64,000 nt of DNA, taken from contig DVFP01000021.1 of the NCBI GenBank assembly GCA_018713145.1, positions 1 through 64,000 of the forward strand, in the 5' to 3' direction. The notes below the pieces were generated by a model, which was not told where the DNA came from, did no database searches, and saw nothing but the letters and a program-made list of their open reading frames with translations. This document shows positions 18,395 through 28,203 of this stretch, one piece after another; within the stretch, counting starts at the first letter, position 1; every line of letters begins with the position of its first letter. The DNA is from Candidatus Scybalocola faecavium (GTDB lineage: Bacteria; Bacillota; Clostridia; Lachnospirales; Lachnospiraceae). Position numbers and translations under genes: made by a program.

Positions 18395-20120
18395 TCTCTT
18401 CCTCCTTTCCCATTTGTGAATAGTAAATATCCTGATAGGTTTTGCATGTTTCCATCAGTTCATTATGAGTGCCGCAGGCGGCAATATGGCCATTTTCCAA
18501 AACGACGATTCGGTCTGCCCGGCGCACGGAAGGAATCCTCTGGGCAACAATGATCTTTGTGCTGTGGGGGCAGGTCTGACTTAGAGCGTCATAAAACTTG
18601 GCCTCGGTTTTTAAGTCCAGGGCACTGGTGGAATCGTCAAAAATAAGGATTTCCGGAGCTTTTACTACAGCCCGGGCAATGGACAGACGCTGCTTTTGCC
18701 CGCCGGAAAGGCTCATGCCCCGCTGGGCCACCGGTGTGTCATAGCCCTGGGCGGACTGAGTGATAAATTCACCGGCCTGGGCTGTCTGGGCGGCATTTTG
18801 GATCTGTTCCATCGAAGCATCGGGATTTCCCCAGGCAATATTTTCCCGGATAGTAGCGTAAAAAAGCTCGCTTTTTTGCAGGACGATACCGATCTTTTCC
18901 CTCAGTGCTTTCTGGCTGTACTGGCATACGTCAACGCCATCGACAAGGACTGTTCCCTGAGAGGCATCGTAAAACCGGGGAATCAAGTGGACAAGGGAAG
19001 TTTTGCCGCATCCGGTAGCTCCCATAATGGCTACGGTTTCCCCAGGGTGAATGGTCAGATCAATATGTTCCAGAACCGGCTGGCCGGAACCCGGGTAGGC
19101 AAAGGATACATCTTTAAAAATGATTTCTCCGGGGACAGTGCCATTTTCCAAAGGACCGTCTTTAAGGGCCGGCTCAGTGTTCAGGATTTCCTTCACCCGT
19201 TTCCAAGAGGCAATGCCCCGGGAAATGTTCTGGAACAGCATAACAAGCATCAGGATTCCGTTTAAAAGCTGAGTAGTATAGGTGATAGCTGCCATAATAG
19301 TTCCCGGGGTGGTCATACCCTGGCTTACTTCAAAGGAGCCGGCCATAAGGATCAGAGCGACAACCAGGTACATCAGGGCATTGATCACCGGATTCATAAA
19401 AGCAAAAATCACAAGGACTTTAAGCTAGGTTTTAATGAGGGCATCATTGGCTTTGCCAAAACGGAGCTTTTCATAGATTTCCCGGACACAGGCCTTAATG
19501 ATCCGTATGTTGGCTACGTCCTCCTGCATGATTCCGTTTAGGTCATCCAGCTGGGCCTGAAGCTTTGAAAACAGGGGATTTGCTTTAAACATGCAAAAGG
19601 TCAGGCATCCTACGATTACCGGGAAGGCACACAGGACAATGAAACCAAACTGGCGGTTTAGGCGGAACATGCAGAACATACTTCCAAACATGAGCATGGA
19701 GGTGCGGATCATGCCCCGGACAAACTGAGACACAAAGGTTTGGACCTGGGTAATGTCATTGGTCACACGGGTGACCAGAGAGCCGGCGCCGTAAGCGTCC
19801 ATTTGAGGAAAAGAAAAGGTCATGATCCGGCGGAAACAGTCCTTGCGGATTTCATTGCCGATGTTTTGACCGGACATATGAACAAAAACATTGTTTAGTG
19901 AGCCGCAAAGTCCCCCAAACAGCACCAGGCCGATCATGATCAGGCCAAGCTTTAAGATCAGGGTAAGGTCGCTGACCCCGCTGCTGTTTAAACCAAGCAC
20001 ACCGTCATCCACGATCTGGCTCATGATCCCGGGCTGGGCCAGATCCATGGACACCTCACCGATCATAAACAGTCCGGCGAGAATAGCATAAGGCAGATAT
20101 TGGCGGATATATTTCCACAT
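18375..20120 (-). pseudogene. ABC half-transporter interrupted by in-frame TAG
   Basis: ORFs 19425-20120 and 18375-19412 are in the same frame, separated by ACC TAG CTT; together they form one ABC exporter (TM plus GATGCGKTSLVHL/LSGGQKQRLSIARA). Confidence 0.85.
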
Positions 20121-20123
20121 AGT

Positions 20124-20585
20124 TTATTCTCCTTTACGGCCATGGACTTTGCCATGGGCGGCCCCGGGATACCGTTGGGCCCAGTCCAGGTTGATCTTAT
20201 CTAAAAGGGTTTGTAAGGTTTCTTTGTCTGAATCTGAAAGGCAGGCAAACATTTCCCTGTGGCGCTGCTGCCGCTGGGCCAGGGCTTCTGCCGCAGCGGC
20301 AGTTCCGGAAGCGGTGAGCCGGATATTAATGGCCCGCCGGTCTGTTTCGCTGGGAGTGCGGGTAATATAGCCGGCATTTTCCAACTTAGCGGCTACTTCG
20401 CTGAAGGAGCCGGGCTGGATGCCAAGCCGGAGAGTCAGTTCCCGCTGAGTGATCTGGCCACCCAGCTCATCCAGAACCATAAGGATACGCCTTTGGCTAC
20501 CCCTGCCTTCATATAAGGCCCGCATCACATGGTTTATATCCAGCAGACTCATGATCAGTTTATCATCGATGGTCGTTTGATTCAT
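20124..20585 (-). CDS. MarR family transcriptional regulator
   Basis: winged HTH: ITQRELTLRLGIQPGSFSEVAAKLENAGYITRTPSETDRRAINIRLT. Confidence 0.92.
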   Translation of the reverse strand: MNQTTIDDKLIMSLLDINHVMRALYEGRGSQRRILMVLDELGGQITQRELTLRLGIQPGSFSEVAAKLENAGYITRTPSETDRRAINIRLTASGTAAAAEALAQRQQRHREMFACLSDSDKETLQTLLDKINLDWAQRYPGAAHGKVHGRKGE

Positions 20586-20648
20586 AGCATACGCTCCCTT
20601 CTCACATTAAAATCGCAATTCAAATATTTAAAAAACGTGAAATAAAAT

Positions 20649-20698
20649 AAGGTACCTTGATATTGTAACCACTGGAAGGATAAATGTCAAGGTACCTT
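20649..20698 (-). promoter_or_regulatory. Promoter flanked by two AAGGTACCTT palindromes (probable MarR operators)
   Basis: Minus strand TTGACA (20690-20685), 17 nt, TACAAT (20667-20662); palindromes at 20649-20658 and 20689-20698. Confidence 0.8.
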
Positions 20699-20775
20699 AT
20701 TAATTTATGATAAAAAGGAAATAGAAAAGAAAACCCATTTTAGGAACTTACTGTTTTGTTCAAAACTATAATTTG

Positions 20776-21408
20776 TTATTTTAAGCCCAATGCTTTTTCT
20801 GCCAAAGCAAGTGTTTGTTCAATGCTTCTGTTTTCATCTCTGAGGATCACATGAAATCCAGAATACAAAAAACGGTCGTATCGTTCCTGAGAATTTATCC
20901 TCATCAAGCCTTGCCGATAGTTTTCCAATGCCTGTTCCGGGTCAGGTTCTTCCATGATTAACTGATAGAGAAATTGTTTGTCTCGATCCGGTCTTTCGAA
21001 AAAACGGCGTACCGATATTTGAGGATCGGCCAACATGATCAACACATGATTATGGTCAACAATCGTTTTCAGAGTTTCAAGGGAAATATTGGTATCTACA
21101 AAAATAGGCTTCTCTTCCTGGGTCATATCAGATAATATTTTCAGTTCCAAAGTTTCGCACTCTTTGGACACCCCATCGATCCATGTTTCATATGCTTCAG
21201 GGGTTCTTCTAATAAAATCATGCCAGTCTGTTAGATCTCGTGTATACGTTAGGCAGGGGAAATCTTCTTTGCTGAGTTGGGGCAGTAGCTTGTTATGATA
21301 ATTTTCTTCACAGGCAATTCCATTATACTTTTTTGCAAGCAGTTTAACCTTGGTTGATTTCCCAGCATATGCTGTTCCATTGATAAAGTAGAAGTTGGAG
21401 AAATGCAT
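20776..21408 (-). CDS. P-loop NTPase/kinase-like protein
   Basis: YFINGTAYAGKSTKVKLLAKKY Walker A. Confidence 0.65.
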   Translation of the reverse strand: MHFSNFYFINGTAYAGKSTKVKLLAKKYNGIACEENYHNKLLPQLSKEDFPCLTYTRDLTDWHDFIRRTPEAYETWIDGVSKECETLELKILSDMTQEEKPIFVDTNISLETLKTIVDHNHVLIMLADPQISVRRFFERPDRDKQFLYQLIMEEPDPEQALENYRQGLMRINSQERYDRFLYSGFHVILRDENRSIEQTLALAEKALGLK

Positions 21409-21569
21409 AATATTTATCCTTTAAATGTGTGATGATTACGGTTACAGATACGATTTTTTGTCCTTCCTCGAGTTTGGATATTCTTCGGAAAAGATTACTC
21501 ATATATCAAACAGATATAAATGATTGTCAGCTTCCAATTTATGTTTGATTCGGCTCTAAAATGATCGAC

Positions 21570-21834
21570 TACCTCCAAATATGGGGAAATGCCATTTATG
21601 ACCGTACAATTTGACTCCGAAATACCCCCAAATATGGGAAAACGCTGTTTTTGACCGTACAAATCGGCCTAAGAGTACCCCTAAATATGGAAAAATGCTG
21701 TTTTTGACCGTATAAAACGGTCTTGGACTACCCCCAAATATGGAAAATTCCTGTTTTTGACCGAAATCGAGGTCAAAATCCTACCCCCAAATACGTCAAA
21801 ATTTCATTTATGACCGAACTGGGGGCTTTGTTCC
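21570..21834. repeat. Five-copy intergenic repeat array, exact 53-bp period (about 35-nt repeat plus 18-nt variable segment)
   Basis: TACCCCCAAATATGGAAAAATGCTGTTTTTGACCG-like units start at 21570, 21623, 21676, 21729 and 21782. Confidence 0.9.
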
Positions 21835-21935
21835 TGGTTCCATATGAGCAAAAATCCAGTCTTCTTCGGCTGCCAAATAGATTTTGTTGATTATAGCCGT
21901 AGAATTTTCCAAAAACCACGGTTCCGTTCCAATTT

Positions 21936-22454
21936 TCAACTTAACATTAAAGTTTGAATCAGATAGCTGTAGATGTCAGCATTTTTTTTGTTCCAGTTGT
22001 CACATATGGCGATGGCCTGTTCCTTAGAGGTTACGCTTAAGGAGAGAGAGATCAGCTTGTGATGGCCTTCACGGACTTCACAGTTGACAATAAAAAGATC
22101 CGGTTTCTCCTGGTAATAATCAGCAATGGTTTCGCTTTCGTTGCGAAGCTGATAATGGTGCTCCTGGAGAAAAACATCTACGTCATCTTTCATTGCCTGA
22201 GGAATATTAGAACCAAAATACTCTAACGTTTCCTGACCGGAAGGGGTAATGGTGTAGTGTGAGCTGTTGCGGATCTGCCGTGAATGTATAAACTCAGCGT
22301 CCGTAAGCTCATTTAAAGCCTGCTGGAGCGTAAAATAGTTTGTATAACCTTTGTCAAGGATAAATTCCGAAATCTGGGAATTAGTTAAAGGAAAATCAAC
22401 TTTGTCTAGCATGTATAAAATGATTAGCTTATAGGTCGTCAGTGAATCCGTCAC
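21936..22454 (-). CDS. DUF4364 family protein
   Basis: TTYKLIILYMLDKVDFPLTNSQISEFILDKGYTNYFTLQQALNEL. Confidence 0.88.
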   Translation of the reverse strand: MTDSLTTYKLIILYMLDKVDFPLTNSQISEFILDKGYTNYFTLQQALNELTDAEFIHSRQIRNSSHYTITPSGQETLEYFGSNIPQAMKDDVDVFLQEHHYQLRNESETIADYYQEKPDLFIVNCEVREGHHKLISLSLSVTSKEQAIAICDNWNKKNADIYSYLIQTLMLS

Positions 22455-22527
22455 AGGCTCACTCTCCTTTCATTATTATTGGGCATGCCCTCTGCCCATA
22501 AGGGTATCCCCCTGCGGGATTTCATTG

Positions 22528-23583
22528 TTATTGGGGGAAGCGGCGTCCCTGCCAGGTCTGCCGGTCTTTAAATGTTTTATGGATGTAATTCATCACGTAT
22601 TTTTTATGACCGCTCCAGGTGGGAGCTATGAGAAGGCTTTTGGGACCGTCCCCGGTAATTCGGTGGATTACTATATTTGGCGGCAGGACCTCAATACACC
22701 GGATCAACAGGTCTGTATATTCTTCCAGGGTCAATATATGGAAAGGCTGCTTCTCATAAAGTTCAGCCAGATCTGTGTTTTGAAGCACATGAAGAAGCTG
22801 GGGCTTAATGCCCTGGATGGGCTGGCTGGCCAGATAACGGGCTGTAGATTCCATGTCCTCTGGGCTTTCCCCCGGCAGACCAAGGATCGTATGGACGATC
22901 ACCGGGATATTCCTTTCACTGAGGATGCCTAAAGCTTCCTCAAAAACAGACAGAGGGTATCCTCTGCGGATGCGGCGGGCAGTATCCTCATGGATAGTCT
23001 GAAGTCCCAGCTCGATCCATACAGGCTTTATGTAAGAAAGTTCCTGCAAAAAATCGCCAATCTCCGGCGAGATACAGTCTGGCCGGGTTCCGATGGAAAT
23101 AGCCGCCACTTCCGGATGGCGGGCTGCCGGAAAATAAACCTGACGCAGACGGGGGAGAGGCGCATAGGTGTTGGTATAGGCCTGAAAGTATGCAATATAC
23201 CGGTTTCCTGTGTTTTTTCCTTTTAAAAGCTTTTTACCTTCCCGAATCTGGTCATCAAAGCTTTGTCCCCGGCGGGCAGCAAAATCTCCGGAACCGCCCT
23301 CACTACAGAAAATACAGCCCCGGGTTCCTAAAGTGCCGTCACGGTTCGGACAGGTAAAGCCGCCGTCAATGGCCAGCTTGTAGATTTTTTCATGAAAGAC
23401 ATCTTTTAAATAACAGTCCAGGGAATAGTAAGGCTTTCCATTCCAGCGGTTGATAGCGTCTTTGTAGCTGGAGACTGTGGAAAACTCCATAGCCCCCGGA
23501 CCGCTATGGGTTTTGGATAGGGCGGATCCGGGGACAGATAAGGCGCTGGCCGGATCTGCCTTAACTCTATGGGTTTCAGTCAT
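22528..23583 (-). CDS. TIGR01212 family (YhcC-like) radical SAM protein
   Basis: FTCPNRDGTLGTRGCIFCSEGGSGDFA; YFQAYTNTYAP; start MTETHRV overlaps the malic enzyme stop. Confidence 0.9.
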   Translation of the reverse strand: MTETHRVKADPASALSVPGSALSKTHSGPGAMEFSTVSSYKDAINRWNGKPYYSLDCYLKDVFHEKIYKLAIDGGFTCPNRDGTLGTRGCIFCSEGGSGDFAARRGQSFDDQIREGKKLLKGKNTGNRYIAYFQAYTNTYAPLPRLRQVYFPAARHPEVAAISIGTRPDCISPEIGDFLQELSYIKPVWIELGLQTIHEDTARRIRRGYPLSVFEEALGILSERNIPVIVHTILGLPGESPEDMESTARYLASQPIQGIKPQLLHVLQNTDLAELYEKQPFHILTLEEYTDLLIRCIEVLPPNIVIHRITGDGPKSLLIAPTWSGHKKYVMNYIHKTFKDRQTWQGRRFPQ

Positions 23584-24730
23584 GGATATGATCCATGACG
23601 GCCTTGCTGACTGCTTCCACAGCCCGGGGATCAAAGGCGTAAGGCATAATATTATCCTCAGAAAGTTCCGCATCGGAAACAAGGGATGCAAGGGCCTGGG
23701 CGGCGGCCAGCTTCATTTCTTCAGTAATCTGGCGGGCACGTCCCTCAAGAGCGCCTTTAAAGATGCCCGGAAAAGCAACTACGTTATTGATCTGATTTGG
23801 AAAATCCGAACGTCCTGTGCCGACTACACGGGCGCCGGCAGCTTTTGCTATGTCAGGCATGATTTCCGGCACAGGGTTGGCCATGGCAAAGATAATGGCG
23901 TCTTTGTTCATGGACCGGACCATTTCCTCTGTGACAATATTGGGGGCAGATACGCCGATAAAAATATCCGCGCCTTTTAATGCATCGGCCAAAGTGCCGG
24001 TCTGGCCTTCCAGATTGGTCACTTCACACATTTTTTCCTGCATCCAGTTTAAGCCCTCATAGGCTTTACTGATAATACCGTACCGGTCGCACATAGTAAT
24101 GTGCTTAAAGCCATAGGTTAAAAGGAGCTTTGTAATGGCAATGCCAGCAGAGCCGGCACCGTTGACAATGACCTTACAATCTTCCTTTACTTTTCCGGTG
24201 ACTCTAAGAGCATTAATGACGCCTGCCAGAACTACGATGGCAGTGCCGTGCTGATCGTCATGAAAGACCGGAATATCCAAAAGCTCTTTTAAACGCTCTT
24301 CAATTTCAAAGCATCTGGGGGCTGAAATATCCTCCAGGTTAATGCCGCCAAAGGCAGGGGCAATATTGACAACGGTTTTAATGATTTCTTCAGTATCCTG
24401 GGTATCCAGGCAGATCGGAAATGCATTTACATTGGCAAAGGCTTTAAATAATGCCGCCTTCCCTTCCATAACCGGCATAGCAGCTAAAGGACCGATATTT
24501 CCCAGACCTAAAACGGCGCTTCCGTCAGAAACTACGGCCACAGTGTTGGCCTTTAAGGTGTAAGTATAGGCGGCTGCCGGATCCTTTGCGATTACTTTGC
24601 AGGGTTCTGCGACCCCGGGAGTATAGGCAAGAGCCAGATCTTCACGGCTCTTTACCTGGCATTTGGGAACTGTGTCGATTTTTCCCTGCCATTGTTCATG
24701 AAGCAAGAGTGCTTTTTCATTATTTGTCAT
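23576..24730 (-). CDS. NAD(P)-dependent malic enzyme
   Basis: LAYTPGVAEPCKVIAKDP, LGNIGPLAAMPVMEGKAALFK, FHDDQHGTAIVVLAG, NGAGSAGIA. Confidence 0.95.
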   Translation of the reverse strand: MTNNEKALLLHEQWQGKIDTVPKCQVKSREDLALAYTPGVAEPCKVIAKDPAAAYTYTLKANTVAVVSDGSAVLGLGNIGPLAAMPVMEGKAALFKAFANVNAFPICLDTQDTEEIIKTVVNIAPAFGGINLEDISAPRCFEIEERLKELLDIPVFHDDQHGTAIVVLAGVINALRVTGKVKEDCKVIVNGAGSAGIAITKLLLTYGFKHITMCDRYGIISKAYEGLNWMQEKMCEVTNLEGQTGTLADALKGADIFIGVSAPNIVTEEMVRSMNKDAIIFAMANPVPEIMPDIAKAAGARVVGTGRSDFPNQINNVVAFPGIFKGALEGRARQITEEMKLAAAQALASLVSDAELSEDNIMPYAFDPRAVEAVSKAVMDHIHD

Positions 24731-24769
24731 AGCTGTTCATCCTTTTTTAATTATTTTCGTAACCGTTTA

Positions 24770-24806
24770 AAACAAGGGCGTTCCGGCGGTCAGGCAGGAA
24801 CGCCCC
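24770..24806 (-). terminator. Intrinsic terminator after LacI-family gene
   Basis: RNA-sense GGGCGTTCC-...-GGAACGCCC-TTGTTTT. Confidence 0.75.
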
Positions 24807-24906
24807 TTTCATGGGGACTGGTCCATATTTTATTGCCAGCTGACTTTATTCTATCACAGAATTAAAAACCCGGCAATAACAAGCCGTCGCCATTCTTTAG
24901 GAAGCG

Positions 24907-25912
24907 CTAGGATGTGCGCAGGATCAGCGGAGTATCCAAAAGAATCTGGGGACTTGGGACAGGCTGATGGCTTAAATGGGCTAAAAGTATGGAAAGACAA
25001 TGGCTGGCCATATCTTCCATGGGAAGATAGACAGTGCTTAAAGGCGGGGTAGCGTACATGGCGTACTCTTTTTCACCATTTCCGATGCTGATGACAGAAA
25101 TAGTTTCGGGCACGGAAATTTTTGCCTGATTTAAGGTAAAAAGACAGCCGTAGGCGGCGGCATCTGACAGACAGTAAATACTGTCACAGCACTTTGTTTC
25201 ATTTAGGATACGGCGGGTCATGGCAGCCCCGGATTCCGGCGAGTTATGGCCATGGAGAATGTGATCGGGGGCTACCTGGATGCCATGGTCGGCCATGGTG
25301 CTGATAAAGCCAGCTATCCGCTGTTCCATACCTGGAAAAGTTGTATCCCAGGTTAAGATCCGGGGCATTTTTTTACCTTTTTGCAAAAGTGCTTCGCCAG
25401 CCAGAGCGCCCATGCGGAAATTGTCTACAGCAACACTGTAAAAGCCCGGAAGCTGACGGTTATATAAAACCACAGGCACCGGGAAGAAAGCATTTTTAAT
25501 AAAATCTATATCTGCCTGGGAAGTATTTGCCAGGATCGCTGCGTGAAAACGCCGGCCGGTAAGAAGGGCCTTCTGCCGGTTCAAATGATCTGTATCATAA
25601 GGGTAAACCGTAATTTCATAAGGTATATCCGTATTTTGGCGGACTGTTTCCAGGCCGTTTAAAAAACGGGAAAGCATTGTGGTGCGAAAATCCTTGGCCC
25701 AGTAAAGAGCAATGGTGTAGGGGGCATTTTTTTCACCTTCCCGAAGGGTACGGGCGGCAATGCTGGGCTGATACCCCAGATCCTTTACGGCCTTCCATAC
25801 CTTCTGGCAGGTTTTTTCAGATATTTTCCGCTCCTGGCTTTTTCCATTAAGAATAATGGACACGGTGCTGGCGGAAACCCCTGAGGCTTTGGCAATGTCT
25901 TTTACAGTAACC
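24907..25912 (-). CDS. LacI family transcriptional regulator
   Basis: VTVKDIAKASGVSASTVSIILNGK HTH; ORF opens further upstream (26007). Confidence 0.95.
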
Positions 25913-26201
25913 ATGATCATATTCCTTTCCGATGATACGCGATTTCCAATATTAAGTCCTGTTTGGACCCATATTCCCATGATATATAATCCGGCAAAAT
26001 AATGCAAGAAAAATCCTTCTGGAAAACCGTGGATCGCAAGGAATGATTTCTCTGCAAATGGCGGAGCATACAGCAGATCCGCCCGGATGAATACACATTA
26101 TTTTCACAGTTTCATCAAAAAATGTTCACAATGATTCCAATGATTGAACACACTTGATTCTTAAAATAAATTAGAATGAACAAGAAGGAGGCTCATACGG
26201 A

Positions 26202-27341
26202 ATGATAGAGGTTAAAAATCTCGTAAAGAAGTATGGTGACCACGTTGCAGTGGATCATTTGACCTTTACCGTGGAAAAGGGACAGATTTATGGATTTCTT
26301 GGTCCCAACGGTGCAGGAAAATCAACGACCATGAATATTATGACCGGCTATATCGGCGCCACAGAGGGTGAAGTGCTTATTGACGGCCATGACATTCTCA
26401 AAGATGCAGAGGCCGCAAAACGATGCATCGGATACCTTCCTGAAATCCCTCCGGTATATCCGGATATGACGGTGGAAGAGTATCTGCGTTTTTCGGCAGA
26501 GCTTAAAGGAATAAAAAAGGAGGAGCGGGAGGCTCAGATCGAAAAGGTCATGCGCATGACCCAGGTGGAAGATGTGGCCGGCCGATTGATCAAAAATCTG
26601 TCCAAAGGCTACCGTCAGCGTGTGGGCCTGGCTCACGCTATTATGGGATTTCCGCCGATTATCATTCTTGACGAACCTACGGTCGGCCTGGATCCAAAGC
26701 AGATCATTGAGATCCGTGAACTGATCAAGGAGTTGAGCAAGGAGCACACGATCATTTTAAGTTCCCATATTCTTTCTGAGATCAGTGAAGTGTGCGATTA
26801 TGTTATGATCATTGCCCATGGAAAGCTGATCGCCAGCGATACTACAAAAAATCTGACAAAGATGATGCAGGGACAAAATGTTTACAGCTTTATGGTCAAA
26901 GGAAGCGAGGCTCAGGTGCGGGACGCATTAGGGCGTGTCCGGGGGATTTCCAAGATGGATATAAAACCGTCCGGGGAAAACGGCATCGTAGATGTAACGG
27001 TAGAGTGCCAGAACGGGCCGGAAAATGGCCGGGAGGTTGGCGAAATGCCAGGCAGACCGGAAAAACCCATGGATTACCGGGAAGAAATATTTTATGCCCT
27101 GGCTCATGCAGAGTGTCCCATGATGGCATCCGCTAAATATGTATCCCTGGAGGATATTTTCCTTGAACTTACAGAAGAACATCCCGATACCCGGTCGAAG
27201 AAATCAAAACGCCGCTTTTTGTCAAAACGACAGAAGGAAGAAGAGACATGGGAGATTCCGGCAGATCCGGAAAATATGGAAGCGCTGGAAACAACCCGGG
27301 AAAATACACAGGAGGTAGAAGATCATGGCAGCAATTTATAA
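26202..27341 (+). CDS. ABC transporter ATP-binding protein (GldA-type)
   Basis: GFLGPNGAGKSTTMNIMTGYI, LSKGYRQRVGLAHA, IILDEPTVGLDPKQI. Confidence 0.93.
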   Translation: MIEVKNLVKKYGDHVAVDHLTFTVEKGQIYGFLGPNGAGKSTTMNIMTGYIGATEGEVLIDGHDILKDAEAAKRCIGYLPEIPPVYPDMTVEEYLRFSAELKGIKKEEREAQIEKVMRMTQVEDVAGRLIKNLSKGYRQRVGLAHAIMGFPPIIILDEPTVGLDPKQIIEIRELIKELSKEHTIILSSHILSEISEVCDYVMIIAHGKLIASDTTKNLTKMMQGQNVYSFMVKGSEAQVRDALGRVRGISKMDIKPSGENGIVDVTVECQNGPENGREVGEMPGRPEKPMDYREEIFYALAHAECPMMASAKYVSLEDIFLELTEEHPDTRSKKSKRRFLSKRQKEEETWEIPADPENMEALETTRENTQEVEDHGSNL

Positions 27342-28188
27342 AAAAGAAGTGCGTTCTTACTTTACATCAATGATCGGCTGCGTATTTGTGGCATTTGCCC
27401 TGGTCATTATCAGTCTTTATTTCTTTGCCAATAACTTGTATGGCGGCTATCCTTATTTTGGATATTCTTTATCTGCCACGGTTGTGGTCTTTTTGATCCT
27501 GATTCCTATATTGACCATGAAAAGTATGGCAGATGACCGGAGACAAAGAACAGATCAGATGCTCCTCACTGCGCCTGTCAGTACATGGAAGATCATTTTC
27601 AGCAAATATCTGGCTATGATCACTGTCTTTATGGTGCCGGTATGCATTATTTTATTTTACCCGCTGATTATGGGAGCTTACGGCACGATTTCCTATACCA
27701 TGGCTTACGCCTCAATTTTCGGTTTTGCCCTTATGGGATTTATGTGCATTGCCCTGGGGATGTTTATTTCGTCCATTACAGAGAGCCAGGTTATCGCTGC
27801 AGTGCTTACGTTCCTTGTTTTATTTATCGCTTACATGGCAGAGGCTATTGCAGACCTGATCCCTACAACTGCGTCAGTATCCATGATCGCATTTATGATC
27901 CTTGTGATCGCTGCTGCCCTGCTGGTGTATTATATGACCCAAAGCTATGTGCTGGGCGGCGCTGTAGGCGTTATCGGCATTGTGATCATTGCGGTTATGT
28001 ATGTAGCAGATTCCTCTGCCTTCCAGGGCGCTTTTGGAAATCTCATCAGCGCTTTATCACTGACCAGGCATTTTTATAATTTTTCCTCTGGTCTGATTGA
28101 TATTCCGGGGATTGTTTATTATCTTTCCGGCAGCTTTCTGTTTTTATTCCTGGCAGATCAGGCTGTGGAAAAACGTCGTTGGTGTTAA
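27325..28188 (+). CDS. ABC transporter permease (GldF-type)
   Basis: YKKEVRSYFTSMIGCVFVAFALV..., SMADDRRQRTDQMLLTAPVS. Confidence 0.9.
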   Translation: MAAIYKKEVRSYFTSMIGCVFVAFALVIISLYFFANNLYGGYPYFGYSLSATVVVFLILIPILTMKSMADDRRQRTDQMLLTAPVSTWKIIFSKYLAMITVFMVPVCIILFYPLIMGAYGTISYTMAYASIFGFALMGFMCIALGMFISSITESQVIAAVLTFLVLFIAYMAEAIADLIPTTASVSMIAFMILVIAAALLVYYMTQSYVLGGAVGVIGIVIIAVMYVADSSAFQGAFGNLISALSLTRHFYNFSSGLIDIPGIVYYLSGSFLFLFLADQAVEKRRWC

Positions 28189-28203
28189 GGAGGTTGCAGG
28201 AAG

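Noticed and set aside
18375-20120. Amber codon recoding (pyrrolysine or TAG reassignment)
   Set aside because: Several intact genes in the window end with TAG and no other in-frame TAG was noticed; mutation or error is simpler.
21570-21834. CRISPR array
   Set aside because: Variable segments are only 18 nt, outer repeats are degenerate, and no cas gene is in the window.
21570-21834. Type III toxin-antitoxin (ToxIN-like) repeat antitoxin
   Set aside because: Neighbours are a P-loop protein and DUF4364; no ToxN-like gene or terminator directly follows the repeats.
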